64,000 bases of DNA, from positions 3,754,480 through 3,818,479 of the forward strand of contig NW_004454179.1 of NCBI RefSeq assembly GCF_000283155.1, in the 5' to 3' direction. Positions 34,166-47,416 of this stretch are shown in pieces; position 1 is the first letter of the stretch; every line of letters starts with the position of its first letter. The translations under genes were made by a program, and so were the position numbers. The notes under the pieces are model-generated. The model worked only from the letters and a program-made list of their open reading frames with translations. It ran no database searches and had not been told where the DNA came from. Origin of the DNA: Ceratotherium simum simum (taxonomy: Eukaryota; Chordata; Mammalia; Perissodactyla; Rhinocerotidae).

Positions 34166-35744
34166 AACCCACGTTACAATGGGTGCCATAGGAAGACTTG
34201 TAGACCATAAAGGAGAACAAAAACACTAAGGATTGAACTATGATTAATACTGTGGAGTTGAGCATTCACTCTCCCTCTCTTCAAAATGATGCCTACCCCA
34301 GCGTCCTTACTCCTGAGCGGTCTCACCAGGAACTGTAGGGAGTCTTCTGGATTACAAATCTCGTTTGGCTCCTTAGTGCTAGCACAGAATTCCACTGTTG
34401 GACAGCTCTCATTTCCTGGCTGATCCACCCATGGGGCTGCCAAGGATCACCAGTCTTTTTATCATATGCATAGGTGTTGCCACCTTTCCGTTTCTGGCTT
34501 TAGCTCTGGTCTTCTGTGAGTATTACGCTTGGCTCTGACTGGGGGCATGAGCCTAATTCTCTGTGTGTTTCACATGCACCCTTCTCTATACTCAGCGTAA
34601 CTCTTCTAGCCTCTTATATGTTCAGCCAATAAGCATAGTTAGTCTCTTGAGGGTAATCTAGTGGGAAGAGAGCCAGATCTCCTTGATAGCACGCTGGCCT
34701 CTGATCTAGGTGTATGAAGCCATGGTCAATACTGAGCATTAGAATTTTGTTATTAGGGTATAAGCTGGGCATGTGAAACCTGGGCACTACCCCAAGCACA
34801 CTGTTATATGGCCCCTTTGGTCCCTTACATCAAATCTAATACAGCTACCATATTCACTTAGAATTCTGCAAGATGCCCTATCACAGACTCTCTGATCCAC
34901 AAAGAAAGACCTATCCAAGTTTTAGCCTATTTGAACACTAGGTTTGGTGCTGGACTGCGAAAACCAATTCATAGAAAGCCCATGAAGCTTGGCACTGCCC
35001 ATCATCTCCTGGAAACTGGGGATGGGGTTCATAGCAGGAGGGTAAGGAGCAGGCATATCTGGTGTCAAGGCAGGGCAGGAAATGTTGTACCATAGAAGTC
35101 TAGTCCACAGGAAAATGTTCCACTGTGTTCCCCAAGGTACCATGCTAGCTATCATCTATAAAGTCAGATTTAACAATATAAATATAAAACAAATGCTATT
35201 TTATCACTAATTTTTAAATAGCTATTTTTCATAATGTTATTTACATTAACATGTAAGAATCATTTTTAATAAATATTTTAATTTTGTTTCAGTTTTGCCT
35301 TCAAATATGGTAAATATCTATATATTTAACCCACATAAATAGAAGCTCTTTGGAGTCTTCCATAATGTCTAAGAGAGTAAACAAAAAGTTTCAGAACTGT
35401 AGATTTTATAGAGTTATCGAATTTGAAACCTTAAAAAACAAAAATTAAACCCATTATCAAATCTGCTAACTTCTTCATGAGGTTCTGACAGTCTGAAATG
35501 CAGCTAAATAACAGTTTGTAAATTAGAAACATCTTTAATGTGGCATTCCATTTTAGAATTGTGAAGTTAAACAACTCTAAATCTACATGAGATCTAAATT
35601 CCCCGAGAGAGCAAAAGAACGCTATGCAATCCAACTGGCCCGTGGTCATAGGGTCATAGCAGATTGTCTCTGTTACTTCCCGTGTAAGTGATTTGGTTCC
35701 TTTGTGTGTGCTTTTTAGAAAAGTCGGAAGACTTCAATGCTTTG

Positions 35745-36335
35745 CAGGTGAGTATGTGCATTGGTACCACTTCTACGAAGGGCAATTTGGCAGTGTCTAT
35801 CAATTTACAAGTTCACAAACTTTTTCATCTGGAAATTCCATTTCAGGAATTTATCTTATAGATATATTTGCTATTGCAAAATAACATGTACAAGATTATT
35901 CATTACAGCATTACTTGTAATAGCAGGAAAAAAAAAAAAAACTAACCTGAATGTGCCTTAATAGAGTACTGGGTAAATAAGTAATTGAAAATACACAACA
36001 TAAAATATAACGCAATTAAAAATAACTTAAGGAAGAGCAAGTGAGCTTTCTATGTATGAGTGTGGAATAATCTTCAAGATTGTTAAGTGAAAAAAGCAAG
36101 ATTCAGATAGTAGTACAGTTGAGTATGTGATCATTTGTAGAAAAAAGGGGGTAAACAGAATATTCCTGGAGGATACACAAGAAACTTAACATTGGTTGCC
36201 TTTAGGGAAAAGAATTTGGTGGCTGAAGGATAGGATAGGAAGAAGACTTCACTGAATCCTTTTTTATACCTTTTGAATTTTGAACCGTGTGCATATATAA
36301 CCTAGTCAAAAAATAAAATTAAAAATTGGTGGAAC
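35745..36335 (+). repeat. Old LINE-1 3' segment
   Basis: It shows L1 3' features: 'gaaattccatttcaggaatt', 'tattcattacagcattactt', 'ggaataatcttcaagattgt', and a terminal 'ggttgcctttagggaaaaga' region ending in an A-rich tail with AATAAA. Decayed. Confidence 0.7.
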
Positions 36336-37614
36336 AAAAACAGAGATGACTTGATAGAAAGAAAAGAGGGAAAGAAAGGAGGGGGTAAAAGAGCTAGAGA
36401 TGGACATGCATGCATACATAGAGAAATGTTGACTGCTTTAATCTGAGCTATCACCCTGGCTCACCATTACTGACTTCTTTTTGCTTTCTCTTCTTTTCCT
36501 CATCCAGCCTACAAACCAGACTTAAATTGCCACATGCTCCGTGATTGAAAAAAATACAAAAGGAAAAACTGAATTTCAGCTTTTAAATAGAAATATATCC
36601 TCCAAGATCCCAAAAAAGCGTTCCCCAACCCGTGCCAAAAATCCTCCTTTTCACAGCACCAAAACCATTTTTACTACGGAAGGAAACTAACCTTTATTGA
36701 CTATGTCCCATCCAGTCCAGGAGCTTCTTGATCCTTCTCTCATTCAATCCTTGCCAACTCTGGGAGATGGGCTGATTGGGAAACTGAAGTTCAAAAGGAT
36801 GAATGGGCTCACCTACCTAGTAAGTTCCAATGCCCTCACTAGTAAACAAGGAAGCTCGGCCACTGCCCTAAGTCTGCCTGATCCCAAAGATCTTGACCTT
36901 TCCAGTACCCTTGACCTTTCCAGTACCCTACCTAGCTGAAGTAGAATGCAGGTCAGGGAGACACTGTGGTGTTTGTTACTGTGGTAACAGGATTGTTTCT
37001 TGACTTTGGGATTTAGAGGTATGTATGCCCTCCTCCTATCTCCTTTCCCCTCACGTAGCAAGAGCTGGATGTGAAAGAATAGAAGGGGATGACAACATCA
37101 CATATATTTTTGTTTTATTTCTTTCAGTCTATTAATATTTATTGAGCAGTAGCCATATGCAATCACAGTCAATATAAGGAAATATCAAATATTGTCAAGC
37201 CCTCAAAATAGTCAAAACTAAATGCAAATATGACGTGTATACGCTATGTAATCAGTATGCCCGGGCTACAGCAAGACACTGCCCAAGGGCCTAGAAATGA
37301 GAGAGCCTCCTGAGGTCTCAAACCAGGGAAGAACAGAGCTATGCAACGCCACCTAAATATACAGAATTGAAACCTGGGCCAGCCACATTCAGCCATAACT
37401 TCCCTGGACGTACTAAGAACATTTCTAAGGGTATAACATAGTCAGAAGGGTTGGCCAGCCACAGGAGCAAGAAAGGAGAGTGGCTGTGGCAGGCATGTTC
37501 CCATCGTAGAGTGGGGATGCACCAAGATGGTGAGTTCCCAGTTTTTCTCCCTAAAGTGTCCCTAATAGCTGAGAAGAGTCTGGAGCCACAGCTGTAATCA
37601 CAGCAACAATAACT

Positions 37615-37862
37615 ACTGCCCTCTATTGTGTTCGTCATGTGTCAGCTACTTCCCTAACTGCTTCTTGTGCGCTGGCTTATTGAGTCTTGCCACTCTGTTA
37701 GGAAAGCTCTTTATTGTCTTCATTTCACTGTTTAGGAAATAGAAGCTTGGAGAACTTAAGTGACTTGTCACTTAAGTGTTGCATAGCTAATAAGTGGCAG
37801 AGCCTGGGTCTTAAAACCCTTGTCTGTCAAACTCCAAGACTATCTTCTTGACTCCAGTGTTC
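37615..37862 (-). repeat. MIR SINE
   Basis: Reverse MIR: 'catttcactgtttaggaaat', 'cttgtcacttaagtgttgca', 'agctaataagtggcagagcc', 'aactccaagactatcttctt'. Confidence 0.8.
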
Positions 37863-40017
37863 GACTGCTCACCCTGAGCCTGATGCTGCCTATTTCAAGC
37901 TCAAACTTCTTTGAGGCTTCATGCTTCTTTTAAAGTTCATGCAATTTTTTGCATCCTAATTAATAAAATATCTGTGTGTTTTAGTGTAAAGATATTATTT
38001 TAAATTACCAATTCAGTTATTTAACTTTTTATCCCCCAAATCTTTGGTACGCTAGGAAGATGTGCCAAGTTTATCCTGGGTCTTGTTTAGCCCCTGGCAC
38101 CCTCCACTATAGCCCAAGGTACTCTTGTACTCCATTTTAAGAAACATGACCCAATGACTAAGCAGTCAATTCCTCATGCTACTGAACACTACAGTTATAA
38201 ATCAACACCACTTACTCTCTGTATATCCATGTTGTCGACTATCCATGTGATTGTAATTTGGTTTCTCATATACTTTAAGTCCAGAAGAGAATGGACTAAG
38301 CAAAGGATTGAGCACCTGCCTCCCTAAACTGTTATATTTCTCATTGTATATTAATAAAATTGGCATTGTTCCACATATCAGTCTCCATGTGCTTGGTTAT
38401 TGTGACTCTTCCCAGAGAGATATGTTGTCTTCCCAGCATCCTCATCCCCTTTCTTATAAGATAATACTCCTGTTTTACTCAGGGTAATTATGCTAGCTTC
38501 TAGAACAAACAACCCCAAAATCTCAGACATGTGCCAATAAAGTTTTATTTCCTAAGTATGTCACAGTCTGAGGTAAATTGTAAGCTCTCTGTAATCTCTC
38601 CTTTAAGTGGTGACTCAGGCTGCCAGGCTCCTTCCATCCTATGATCCTGACTTCTTAAACATGTAGTCTCCAAGCTTGCTGCAGATTTTATGTCCACACA
38701 GGCTTGGACATGGAGAACACCACTTCCACAAACATCCCGCTGACCTTAACCTAACTGAAAAGGAAGGTAGGAAGTAAGGTTTTCTTTTGTATCCAGGAAG
38801 AGGAAAAGAAAAGAGAGTTTGGTGAACACATAGCATTGTCTCTGCCACAACCCCCTACCTTTGGAGAACTACCTGAACCTAATCCCCACAATTCCAGTGG
38901 AGCTGGCAATACAGAATCCCACTCACAATGGCCTAAGGAGTGGGTGGACCCATGACATGAGCTCAAGAAAACCAAGTTTCTCTCTCCTGGTAACTTAAAT
39001 GTTGAGCAGAGTCACAAGAGCAGAAGGCACATAGTTAAGTTGTCTGATGACAATGTCCAGAGAGGCAGGCCATGGATGATGGCTGCAGAACTCTTGCAGT
39101 TGCAGTGGGTCCCATGCGTCTTAATACCCAGCTGTCTCTCTCTCTCTGTTGTCAAGACTGAGGCCACTACTGTCATTCCAATTAATCCCCTATTGGTGAT
39201 TCAGTTAGACTTAATTTCTGTCATTTCCACCCAAAATACCTTAATCAATACCCAATATTTGCTACCTATATGCTAACCAACCAGATTTCATTTCCTCATG
39301 ACTTGGCCTTAAACTGTGATAATTTCACTGAGGTGGTACCTCCCTTTGGGGATCTGATGGGGTGTCTGATCAATCTTTTCCAGGTGACACCTATCTCTTT
39401 ACTTGCTGTCTTTGATCTTCTATGCACATGAGAAAAGAAATTAACAATAAAGAGCAGATGTTTAAGACCAAATAAGTGGTAAAGATGACGTGATACCCTC
39501 AGAAGGGATGTCAAGTGGGCAATGGAGTCATATCCAGGAGTGCTCTCTAAAGAAAGATCCCAGACAACAATTTGTCAACCTTTTCTATTTCACAGGCAAA
39601 AGCCAAGATTCTACAGTAGCACAATCCAATAGAAATATAACATAAGCTACATATATGTTATGGACTGACTGACTGTGTCCTCCTAAAACTCATATTTGAA
39701 GTCCTAACCTTTAGTATGATGGTACCAGGAGGCAGGACCTTTGGGAGGTAATTAGGTTTAGATGAGGTCATGAAGATGAAGTTCCCATTATGGGATTAGC
39801 ATTCTTATAAGAAGAGGAAGAGACCTGAGCCCTCTCTCTCTCCACCATGTAACAATACAGCAAGAAGGTGGCCATCTGTAAGCCAGGAAGAAGGCCCTCA
39901 CCAGGAACCGAATCTGCCAGCACCTTCTTGGACTTCCTCGCCTCCATAAGTATGAAAAATAAATGTCTGTTGTTTAAGCTACCCAGTCTATGGTATTTTG
40001 TAATAGCAGCCTGAGCT

Positions 40018-40584
40018 TGTTACCGAACCCAAACACAGGTTTGTTTACCTGCCGCACAGTAGGGCCAATAAAGAAAAAAACTGAAACACCAGGCTTGTGG
40101 CAAGGAAAGAGGTTTACTATTTTTGAAAGGCAGCCATACGAGGAGATGGGACTTAAAACTCAGATCCACTTCCTAAAAGGGAAAAAGGGAGGGATTTTTA
40201 TCTGAGGTTTTAGGTAGGGGAGGGAGAGTATGTGCTGGGGTTTTAGATAGAGGAGGAGGAGCATGTGGCCGCGCTGGTTGGCGCCTTCCCACCAGCCTGT
40301 GTTTGGCCTTGAAGACTGAATTTCTTTTCCCTTGACTGTCTGGACTTTTCTGGTTAGTTTTCATCTTCAGCCTGAGTTTGGCCTTCTGAGGCTGAATCTT
40401 GATGTCTGGACCTTGACTTCCTGGGAAAGACAGCTCACTTGTATACTAAGGAGAGACAGAAAGATCTGGTTAGTTTTAAACAACAGTTAATTATGCTGAA
40501 TATGCACAGCTGCAGTTAGCAAAGCTTATCTCAAAGTTTTTTGCTCTAGGGAAGATTTTTTTAACTTCTTTGTGCTCGGTTTCA
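40018..40584 (-). repeat. Provirus 3' LTR
   Basis: 567 bp, TG...CA on the + strand; matches the other LTR at about 96%. Reading on the minus strand, a TATA-like GATAAAAAT lies near 40194-40202. An AGTAAA polyadenylation-signal variant lies near 40116-40121, followed by a T-rich tract. This gives a U3 of about 400 bp and short R and U5. The solo LTR at 19592 has ATTAAA at the corresponding position. Confidence 0.9.
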
Positions 40585-40677
40585 ATCCCCACTGTCTTAT
40601 GATCATTTCTCAATCTTGGGAAATGGGGGCAAAGACTGCTCTAGCTACTTCCTGCTGTGAAAGTGTGAAGATCAGTA

Positions 40678-41079
40678 TCAGAGGAATGAAACTGTTTTAC
40701 CTTTTTTTTTAAATATTTGGGGGTAACAGGTGGGGAGAGTGAAATATGATTTGATATTTGATATTTGAAATATGATCAATATTTCAGTACTCTGATCAAT
40801 GGCTTTACAATAACACTTAAGTTTACATTTTATAGTTACATAGATGACCACAAAGATTAGCAAAATAGACAGCCCAAATTTTAGTATCCCCTCCATAATG
40901 GACCTCAATCCTTGGGGAATCCAGGAGAAGAGGCCTGTAAACCAATAAAGATTAGTGCCTAGAATCCTAAGTGAAATCTGCTGTAGCCAAGTAGCCTGCT
41001 GTCTAATAGTCCAACCAACAAGATAAGAACCTGAGAGGCATTTATTACTATCTTTAGAAGACCATCTCCTGAACAGCAA
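40678..41079 (-). pseudogene. Retroviral env transmembrane-subunit remnant
   Basis: An open stretch of 133 codons lies just upstream (on the coding strand) of the 3' LTR, where env ends. Around residues 45-55 it has a WFTGLFSWIPQG-like segment, then a hydrophobic helix (about residues 65-83) and a Lys/Cys-rich cytoplasmic segment. This is the layout of the membrane-proximal region, anchor and tail of gamma-type envelope transmembrane subunits. The surface subunit, cleavage site and fusion peptide are not found in frame upstream, so this is a fragment with no expected envelope function. Recognition rests on pattern and position only. Confidence 0.65.
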
Positions 41080-44000
41080 CTTGCAGTCTGTCAGGGATTC
41101 ACTTGGCTATTTGGAGAAGTCAGTGTCTAGAGTATGAAGCCAGCAAAGGTTTGGGTAATCCCAGTTGTGATGTATTTTTATGGTATGGTTCCCGTTCCCT
41201 GTGGTGTTTCTTGTATGGTCCCATCTTGTGCTTCCAGGATTTTAATATGACCTAGTCTCCATGACGAATATGATGCAAAGAAACATCTGACAGTGCCTAG
41301 TTCCTTAGTTGAAGTTCCCTACAAGTCTTTTGGATCATCTCTAGAACATAGGAAGGATCTCCCAAAGTTAGGCCTATATTGTAGAAGCAAGTAATCAGGT
41401 ATTTAACAAGAAGTATTTCTAGAGAAACAAAAAGAAAAGCAAGATTAATTGTTGGAGCAAATTATAAACCAATTTCTGAGCCCTGGGGACAGTCAGTCAA
41501 GAAGATCTCTAGATGTTAGGGTTGAAGCAGCCCCTGCAGTTTGAAATGTCTCCAAGGATGACGTCAGGCATTCAGATAAACCTTTTGAGCATCTTACACA
41601 GCAACAGGCATGAAGATTATCCAAACATGGGCTATCATGGTGCTCTCTCTTAGGTTTATATCAAGTTGTCCAGCTTCAGTTTGCAGGGCTTCAGGAAAAT
41701 GGGTGGTTTTAGTTTTCAATGATTCCAAATGAAAATGATGGAAAAAATTGAAAATTTTAGCTTTGAGAGTTGTACCAGCTATTTGAGGAAACTAGAAGTA
41801 TTCAGGATTCAGTCCAGTTTACAGATAGAAAAAAAAAACCTTGAAGAAAATTAATAGAACTAGAATCCAACATCCACATATGTGTATTATAGTCTCTACT
41901 GAAACATAATTTTTCTCCCTAAAATCACCCTCATTTTTACCAAAGATAGCCAAATTAAGACTTGCACAATTATTTACATAAGTACATAAACTTTGCACAA
42001 TTATTTACGTAAGTACAGCAAGAATAGCAGTTGATCATATAGGCTCTTTTAAATCTGCTTTGCTGGAACTTTTTATAAGGAATCTCAGATTGAACTTTTT
42101 AGGTGTCTTGAGGCCAGGCCAAGCCAAGGACTTGTTATTAGACTCCACCTGCAATACCTACAGATTTGAATGAATTCCTCTCTTCTCTTGAGGTTCCCAA
42201 AATATCCTGGGGTTCTTCCACCTGCCAGGGAAGTGACCTCCTTTACTCACCTGGTAAGGTTGCTGGGAACCCTGTAAGCAAGGTACCAGGCCAATATTTC
42301 CAAGTGGCTTTATTTCATAAAGTCCAATCTTTGTTTCTCAAAAGCTGTCCTGTCATATCTGAGTCTGCATGGTTTTTTTTTTTTCAAATATGACATTCCA
42401 GTCAAAGCCTTGGTAATATAACCAGTGTTTCCAATTGTGTCTTGATATAAGGAGAACAGATTCTTATTTAACTTATGCAAGTAACTATATTGCCACGAAT
42501 ATAAGAATACTCACTCATCAAAAGTTTTCAAATTCTGGAGGGATCAGATAGGGAGAAAAATATAAACGCCTCAATTCTGTTTACAAATTGTTATAAGTCA
42601 TAGTTCCATAAGAGAAAAGAGAAAAAGTTTTCCTTAGACCTGTAAAAAGAAAACATTAAAAAATCAGCAATGTTTCAAACAAGAAATCATAAAAACTATA
42701 ATCATTCTCATCAATTTATTCAGTCCCATGACATCAACCCTTGATCTTCTGTTAGCAATTTAATGAGGCCATCAGTTTCTCCATTACAGTTCTGTAATTT
42801 TTTACCCAGCTCAGTTTCATAATTTGAAAGTTTATCAGAAACCTGTATTTTAGAACAAGTGTCAGAGTCCTTTCCATGAATCTCTCTGAAGATGAAACAT
42901 ATTTGCAAAAACATCAGAGTAAAACTGTTGTCTGCAAATGACCAAATACTCAGAATGACAATTGACAAAGACACTTGGCTAATTCTGTGACATTCAACAT
43001 TTTGAGATAATAACTAGAATTATGACTGACAACCAGATCAGAACTTTTGGAACATTATATATTTTTTAAAGCACTTATATTAATAACATTTACCCACACA
43101 ATATAACATAGGAAGGCTTATTACCATTTATTTGATAAGGTTTCCAATGTAATTTAACATACCAAATAAGTCTAACTAGTTTAATGTCTTCCTCTTTATA
43201 GAAAGAGAGAGCAAATTCTTTGAGAAGTCTCAGGGCTGATTGGAAATTCTCAAAGTTTCTTTTTTAAATCAAAAGAAAGTCTTTAAGTTTGAGGGGGATT
43301 TTGTCAAAAATATCAAAAGGTTTTAAAACACTTGGTCAAATAGGAAATAATATTTAGTTATCCATTCAATCAAGGTGACAATAGAAGATGTCAAAGGCAA
43401 ACAGAGAGTTAAAACAGTCAAAAAAACCCTTAATAGAGATATCTCAGTCCTTTTGAACATAGGAAATTATTTTAACAAAACATAGATTTTCTGTCTTTTA
43501 GATGGACTTATTCAAAGGTAAAGAAAAACCTTTTATAACCTCTTTATCAAGAGCAGTCCAAAAGTTAAAGCAAATTTTCTTTTTAAGAGAGAAAGCCAAA
43601 TTCTAATTTTGTACCAGCGTATTTTTGATATTGAAACTCATTCATTTTAATCTCAGCCAACTTGACCATGCACAAAACTCCTCAGGGTTTTACTTCCCCA
43701 AACCTTCTGTCACTTGCTTTTTACATTCAGAATTTGTCCCATGCCTTCTTCTCTTTTCTTTCTTTCCTAGTACTTTAGGACAAATTTATCTTTCTTAACA
43801 AAGCAAACAAAAGTATCTCTATTATTTATACCTCCTTTACTGAAAACATACATTCTACTTTCCTTGTATACAGACTTTCCAAAAATACGTGCTGTCTCAT
43901 AGAAAATTCTTCAGCATGCACAAAACATGTTTATCAATAAACTCAAGCATCTTTTAGTTTCTTTGAGATAAGAAAACAAAGACAGACAAATCTATGCTTA

Positions 44001-45263
44001 GTAATCAATTTCTAATATTTTATCTTCTGTGGAAATGACCTAGATGCTCAACAAATTTTTATCATTTAACTTAATTTAGCAAAACTCTAAAGTTTCAAAT
44101 TATCAAAAAGATTTTGGAAGCTATTTTTCAAGCATAGATACCATAAAACACAATTATTGCACCCAAAACCTCTTACCTATTTTTACTCATCTAAATTATT
44201 TGTTCTCAACAATTATGTTTAGATTACCCACAAAAACTTCATGTGCCATTAAAGCAATTAGCCATCATCTTGAGTTGTTTTAACATAAACATATGTTTTA
44301 TGTTACGTTTATGTTTATATGTTTAACATAATTATTGTTAAAAAGTTCTTCCAAAAACTTTCATCCTTTTCATGTCTATTTATTTTACTTGTTCCAAATA
44401 ATTATATTTAGGTTGCCTATAAAACCCTCATGAGATATCAGACAAAATCAGCTATTATTCTAAATTATTATTTTTTTGCTGACAAATTTTGTAACAGAAA
44501 TAATGTTTGCACAATATCCAATGTTGATAACTCTGAAAACATATTTATTTTAATTAAACTAACAAACTTAAACAAGGTTTTATTTACCAAAGATAATTTT
44601 ATATTATGTTAACTTGAAAGACATTTGGGTTAGTTTCTATTATGTTTAGAAATAATTTATATAAGCACTTATTTCAAGCCAATTAAATAGAGATCCTTTA
44701 GAAATTGTACCATTTTGAGGTAGACAAATATATAGAAAGACTCACATACAGATAGACACAAACAGAGATCTTCAAAATTTTAACCAGGTCTCAGGTACAA
44801 AACTCAAAAGAACGGTTGGGTCTGAACTGTTTTTCTGGCAGATGGACCTGTTCAGATAGCCAAAGATTTTTACTAAAGATTCTTTTTGTTCTAAGGATCC
44901 TTTTTAGAGCTGTTTTTGTAATCATTTTGTCTTGTAGAAGTTTTGGCATATTAATCAAAGATTGCATTTCATCATGAGAGGTTTCGAATCCTCTCTTTTA
45001 AGGGAGACCTTAAGGTGGACTCATCTGAAACAGAGGTTCCCCAAAATGGCCATTAAAATTCCAAATTATCTCAAAAGTTTACTTATTTCCACTTGCTTAG
45101 TTTTAGATCAGGAATTTGGGGGGAGTTAAAGTAGGGAAGCTCAGCAAGAGAGGAGAGAGGAGCAGCAGATTTGGGTTCAGCTGCTGGCATGTTTAATTAT
45201 TTAATTATTTTCTTTTAAAGAAGCAGTAAAGTATTCCTGATTTTATTTAGAAGCCTCAAAAGA

Positions 45264-45530
45264 TTAAAATAGGCTTCTCATTGGTTGTTTAATTTTATAG
45301 CTGGCTTTTTCCAATTGCATGTGCAAATATACCAGTTTGGGTAAACTGAAATTGCCCCATTTTGGCCATTTTAAAGTGAGATCTCCTTTAGCATGTTTAA
45401 TTAACATTGCCTGAAGAGTGGATTTATATGCTCTTATGATATCAGGCAGGGGAAACGTTCCCCAGTGAGACATAATGTTTACCCCCATAATATAATCTAC
45501 TATATAACCATGTAAAAAAGATGCAATCAT
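45264..45530 (-). pseudogene. Possible pro/RT-junction remnant of provirus
   Basis: An 88-codon open stretch contains a segment (about residues 16-50: MGVNIMSHWGTFPLP... and LQAMLIKHAKG) that resembles the protease-to-reverse-transcriptase linker of class-I endogenous retroviruses. The expected RT core motifs do not follow, so pol is deleted or replaced here. A diverged second copy of part of this stretch lies at about 45541-45700. Low-to-moderate confidence; could be coincidental. Confidence 0.35.
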
Positions 45531-46198
45531 TTAACACAGAGCCCACTTAAATATACCAATTTTTTATAAAACTTTATCTTAGTTTTATCAACTCTCATAC
45601 CTCTAATCATAGCTTTCATTAGGATTTCATCAATAAGTCTCAGTCTTATAATATTGTGTAGGGGAAGCATTTCCAGACAGACATAACATCCATTTCCAAA
45701 AAACATTCAGGCAAAGTTGACATGACCTCTTCTTGTAAGATTAGCTCAATACTTTTTAATCTTTATAGTCTTATCAACCTTAGTGGCCTAACTGTTGCCC
45801 CAAACAATTATTAGGTTTCTCATTGTGACTTCTGCCTTCTGGCTTTTAAATTTTTTTCCCAAACTGGAGTGAATAGAATGGGCTTATTTGAGGTCATTTA
45901 ATGTTGGGGGGCAAATCGAGGGTCCCTTTAGCCCATCCAACCTTAGGTAATGTTTTATTAAAACCTTAGTTTTAACCTCATTTATGTACATTTTATTCAT
46001 CCCACTTTTCTTTTTAATAACTAGCTAAAGATTTCCATCCTGCTGAGACAAGTCCTGTGATTCCTCCCTTTCTGATTCCTCTTTATTTCCCCCCTTTTAA
46101 TATTTGTCTTATTTACCTTAGCTTTTTTAAAAAAAAACTTAAAAAAAATTTCCACCTTGTTGAGAAGAGTCCCTTTATTTTTTTCTCAGCTTCTTTTT

Positions 46199-46443
46199 CT
46201 TTTTTTTGGTGAGGAAAATTGGCCCTGAGCTAACATCTGTTGCCAATCTTCCTCTTTTTGCTTGAGGAAGATGGTCCCTGAGCTAACATCTGTGGCAATC
46301 CTCCTCTATTTTGTATGTGGGACTCCACCACAGCATGGCCTGATGAGTGGTGCATAAGTCCACATCTGGAATCTGAACCCGTGAACCCCGGGCCACCAAA
46401 GCAGAGTGCACAAACTTAACCACTATGCCACCGGGCCAGCCCC
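46199..46443 (-). mobile_element. ERE SINE copy 4 inside the provirus
   Basis: Bounded by an exact 15-bp duplication (46184-46198 and 46444-46458, 'tctcagcttcttttt'). It contains the paired 'gaggaaga/gagctaacatctg' units, 'catgtggc'-type middle and the antisense head 'cttaaccactatgccaccgg'. It lies on the same strand as the provirus and integrated after it. Confidence 0.95.
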
Positions 46444-46699
46444 TCTCAGCTTCTTTTTACTCTTTTGTTAACTTGTTTTCATTTTCATTTTCATTAGTAA
46501 GACCATGAGAGGAAGCTGAGACCCCAAATTTGATTAAGTTTCATCTTTTTCTTTTTCATAGGTTTATAACTGAAAACATCCCAATTTAGCAATACATAAC
46601 CCAGATGGCTCCTACTGGGAATCGAATCCAAGTTTCCCATTATGCTGCTGCCCACACACACACATTATACACACTCACACATTTCCACACAAGTATCAA

Positions 46700-47180
46700 A
46701 ACAGATGGGAGCAAGAGTTAGTCCTTTCAACAAATTGGGGTTCCCCTGAAACAAACTCCAGTAACCTAGAAAAAAACCCTGAAACAGAGGCAAACAAACT
46801 ACACATTCACATACATACACACACACACACACAAGTATCAAAACAAACGGAGCTCAGAGTTAGTCCTCTCTGAGTGAGACCTCTAGTCCTTTCAACAAAA
46901 TCAGAGCCCCCCTGACCAAACTCCAGCAACCTAGAAACCCCTGAAGCAGAGGCAAACAAATGAAAGGAAAAATAAGACTCGGTCAGTTTTAACGAGGCAA
47001 CTCAACCAAGACAAATGGAGCCCAGAGTTTTTTCTCTCAGCGAGATCCCTAGTCCTTTCAACAAAATCAGAGCCCCTCAAACCATCTCCAGTAACCTGGA
47101 ACAGAACCCCTGAAGCAGAGGCAAACAATGAAAGGAAAAATAGGACTCAGTCAGTTTTAATGAGGAAACTCCCCAAAAGG
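46700..47180 (-). repeat. Tandem repeats in provirus 5' leader
   Basis: Three diverged units share 'tagtcctttcaacaaa', an 'aaactccagtaacct' segment and 'cagaggcaaacaa'. They start near 46718, 46859 and 47030. The last two have a period of about 170 bp and share 'gaaaggaaaaata'. A (CA)n run (about 46815-46832) is embedded. They lie between the primer-binding site and the expected gag position. Confidence 0.75.
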
Positions 47181-47395
47181 ACGTCTGTTCCAAACCAGAA
47201 GTCAAAACAAACAAACAAACAAACAAATCTAGAGCCTATTTCCACACCACAAGAAAAATGAGCCTAGGGTCAGTGGTGCCGGGTCAGATGGAAAGTACTG
47301 GGGACAGTCCCTAGGGCAAATCACCTAGGCAGCTGCTGGACTGCTTCCCAGGAAATCCCAGTTGGCCCAGGGCCACAGAACCATAGGCAAAGAGC

Positions 47396-47413
47396 CTCCT
47401 GGTTGGCTCACCA
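47396..47413 (-). other. Retroviral primer-binding site, tRNA-Arg type
   Basis: The + strand 'ctcctggttggctcacca' matches the 3' end (with CCA) of mammalian tRNA-Arg(ACG) at 16 of 18 positions. One of the two differences is a CG-to-CA change, as expected from methyl-CpG decay. It lies three bases inside the 5' LTR on the coding strand, the required place for minus-strand DNA priming. The tRNA sequence is from memory. Confidence 0.75.
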
Positions 47414-47416
47414 AAT

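Larger units (their letters stand above)
33216..39610. other. Intergenic DNA downstream of SLC35G1
   Basis: No gene supported. Listed separately are an L2 stretch (33480-33960), two MIRs and an L1 3' end. In 36880-36930 the motif 'cttgacctttccagtaccct' is directly repeated twice. 38220-39600 has only short, featureless frames. Confidence 0.45.
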
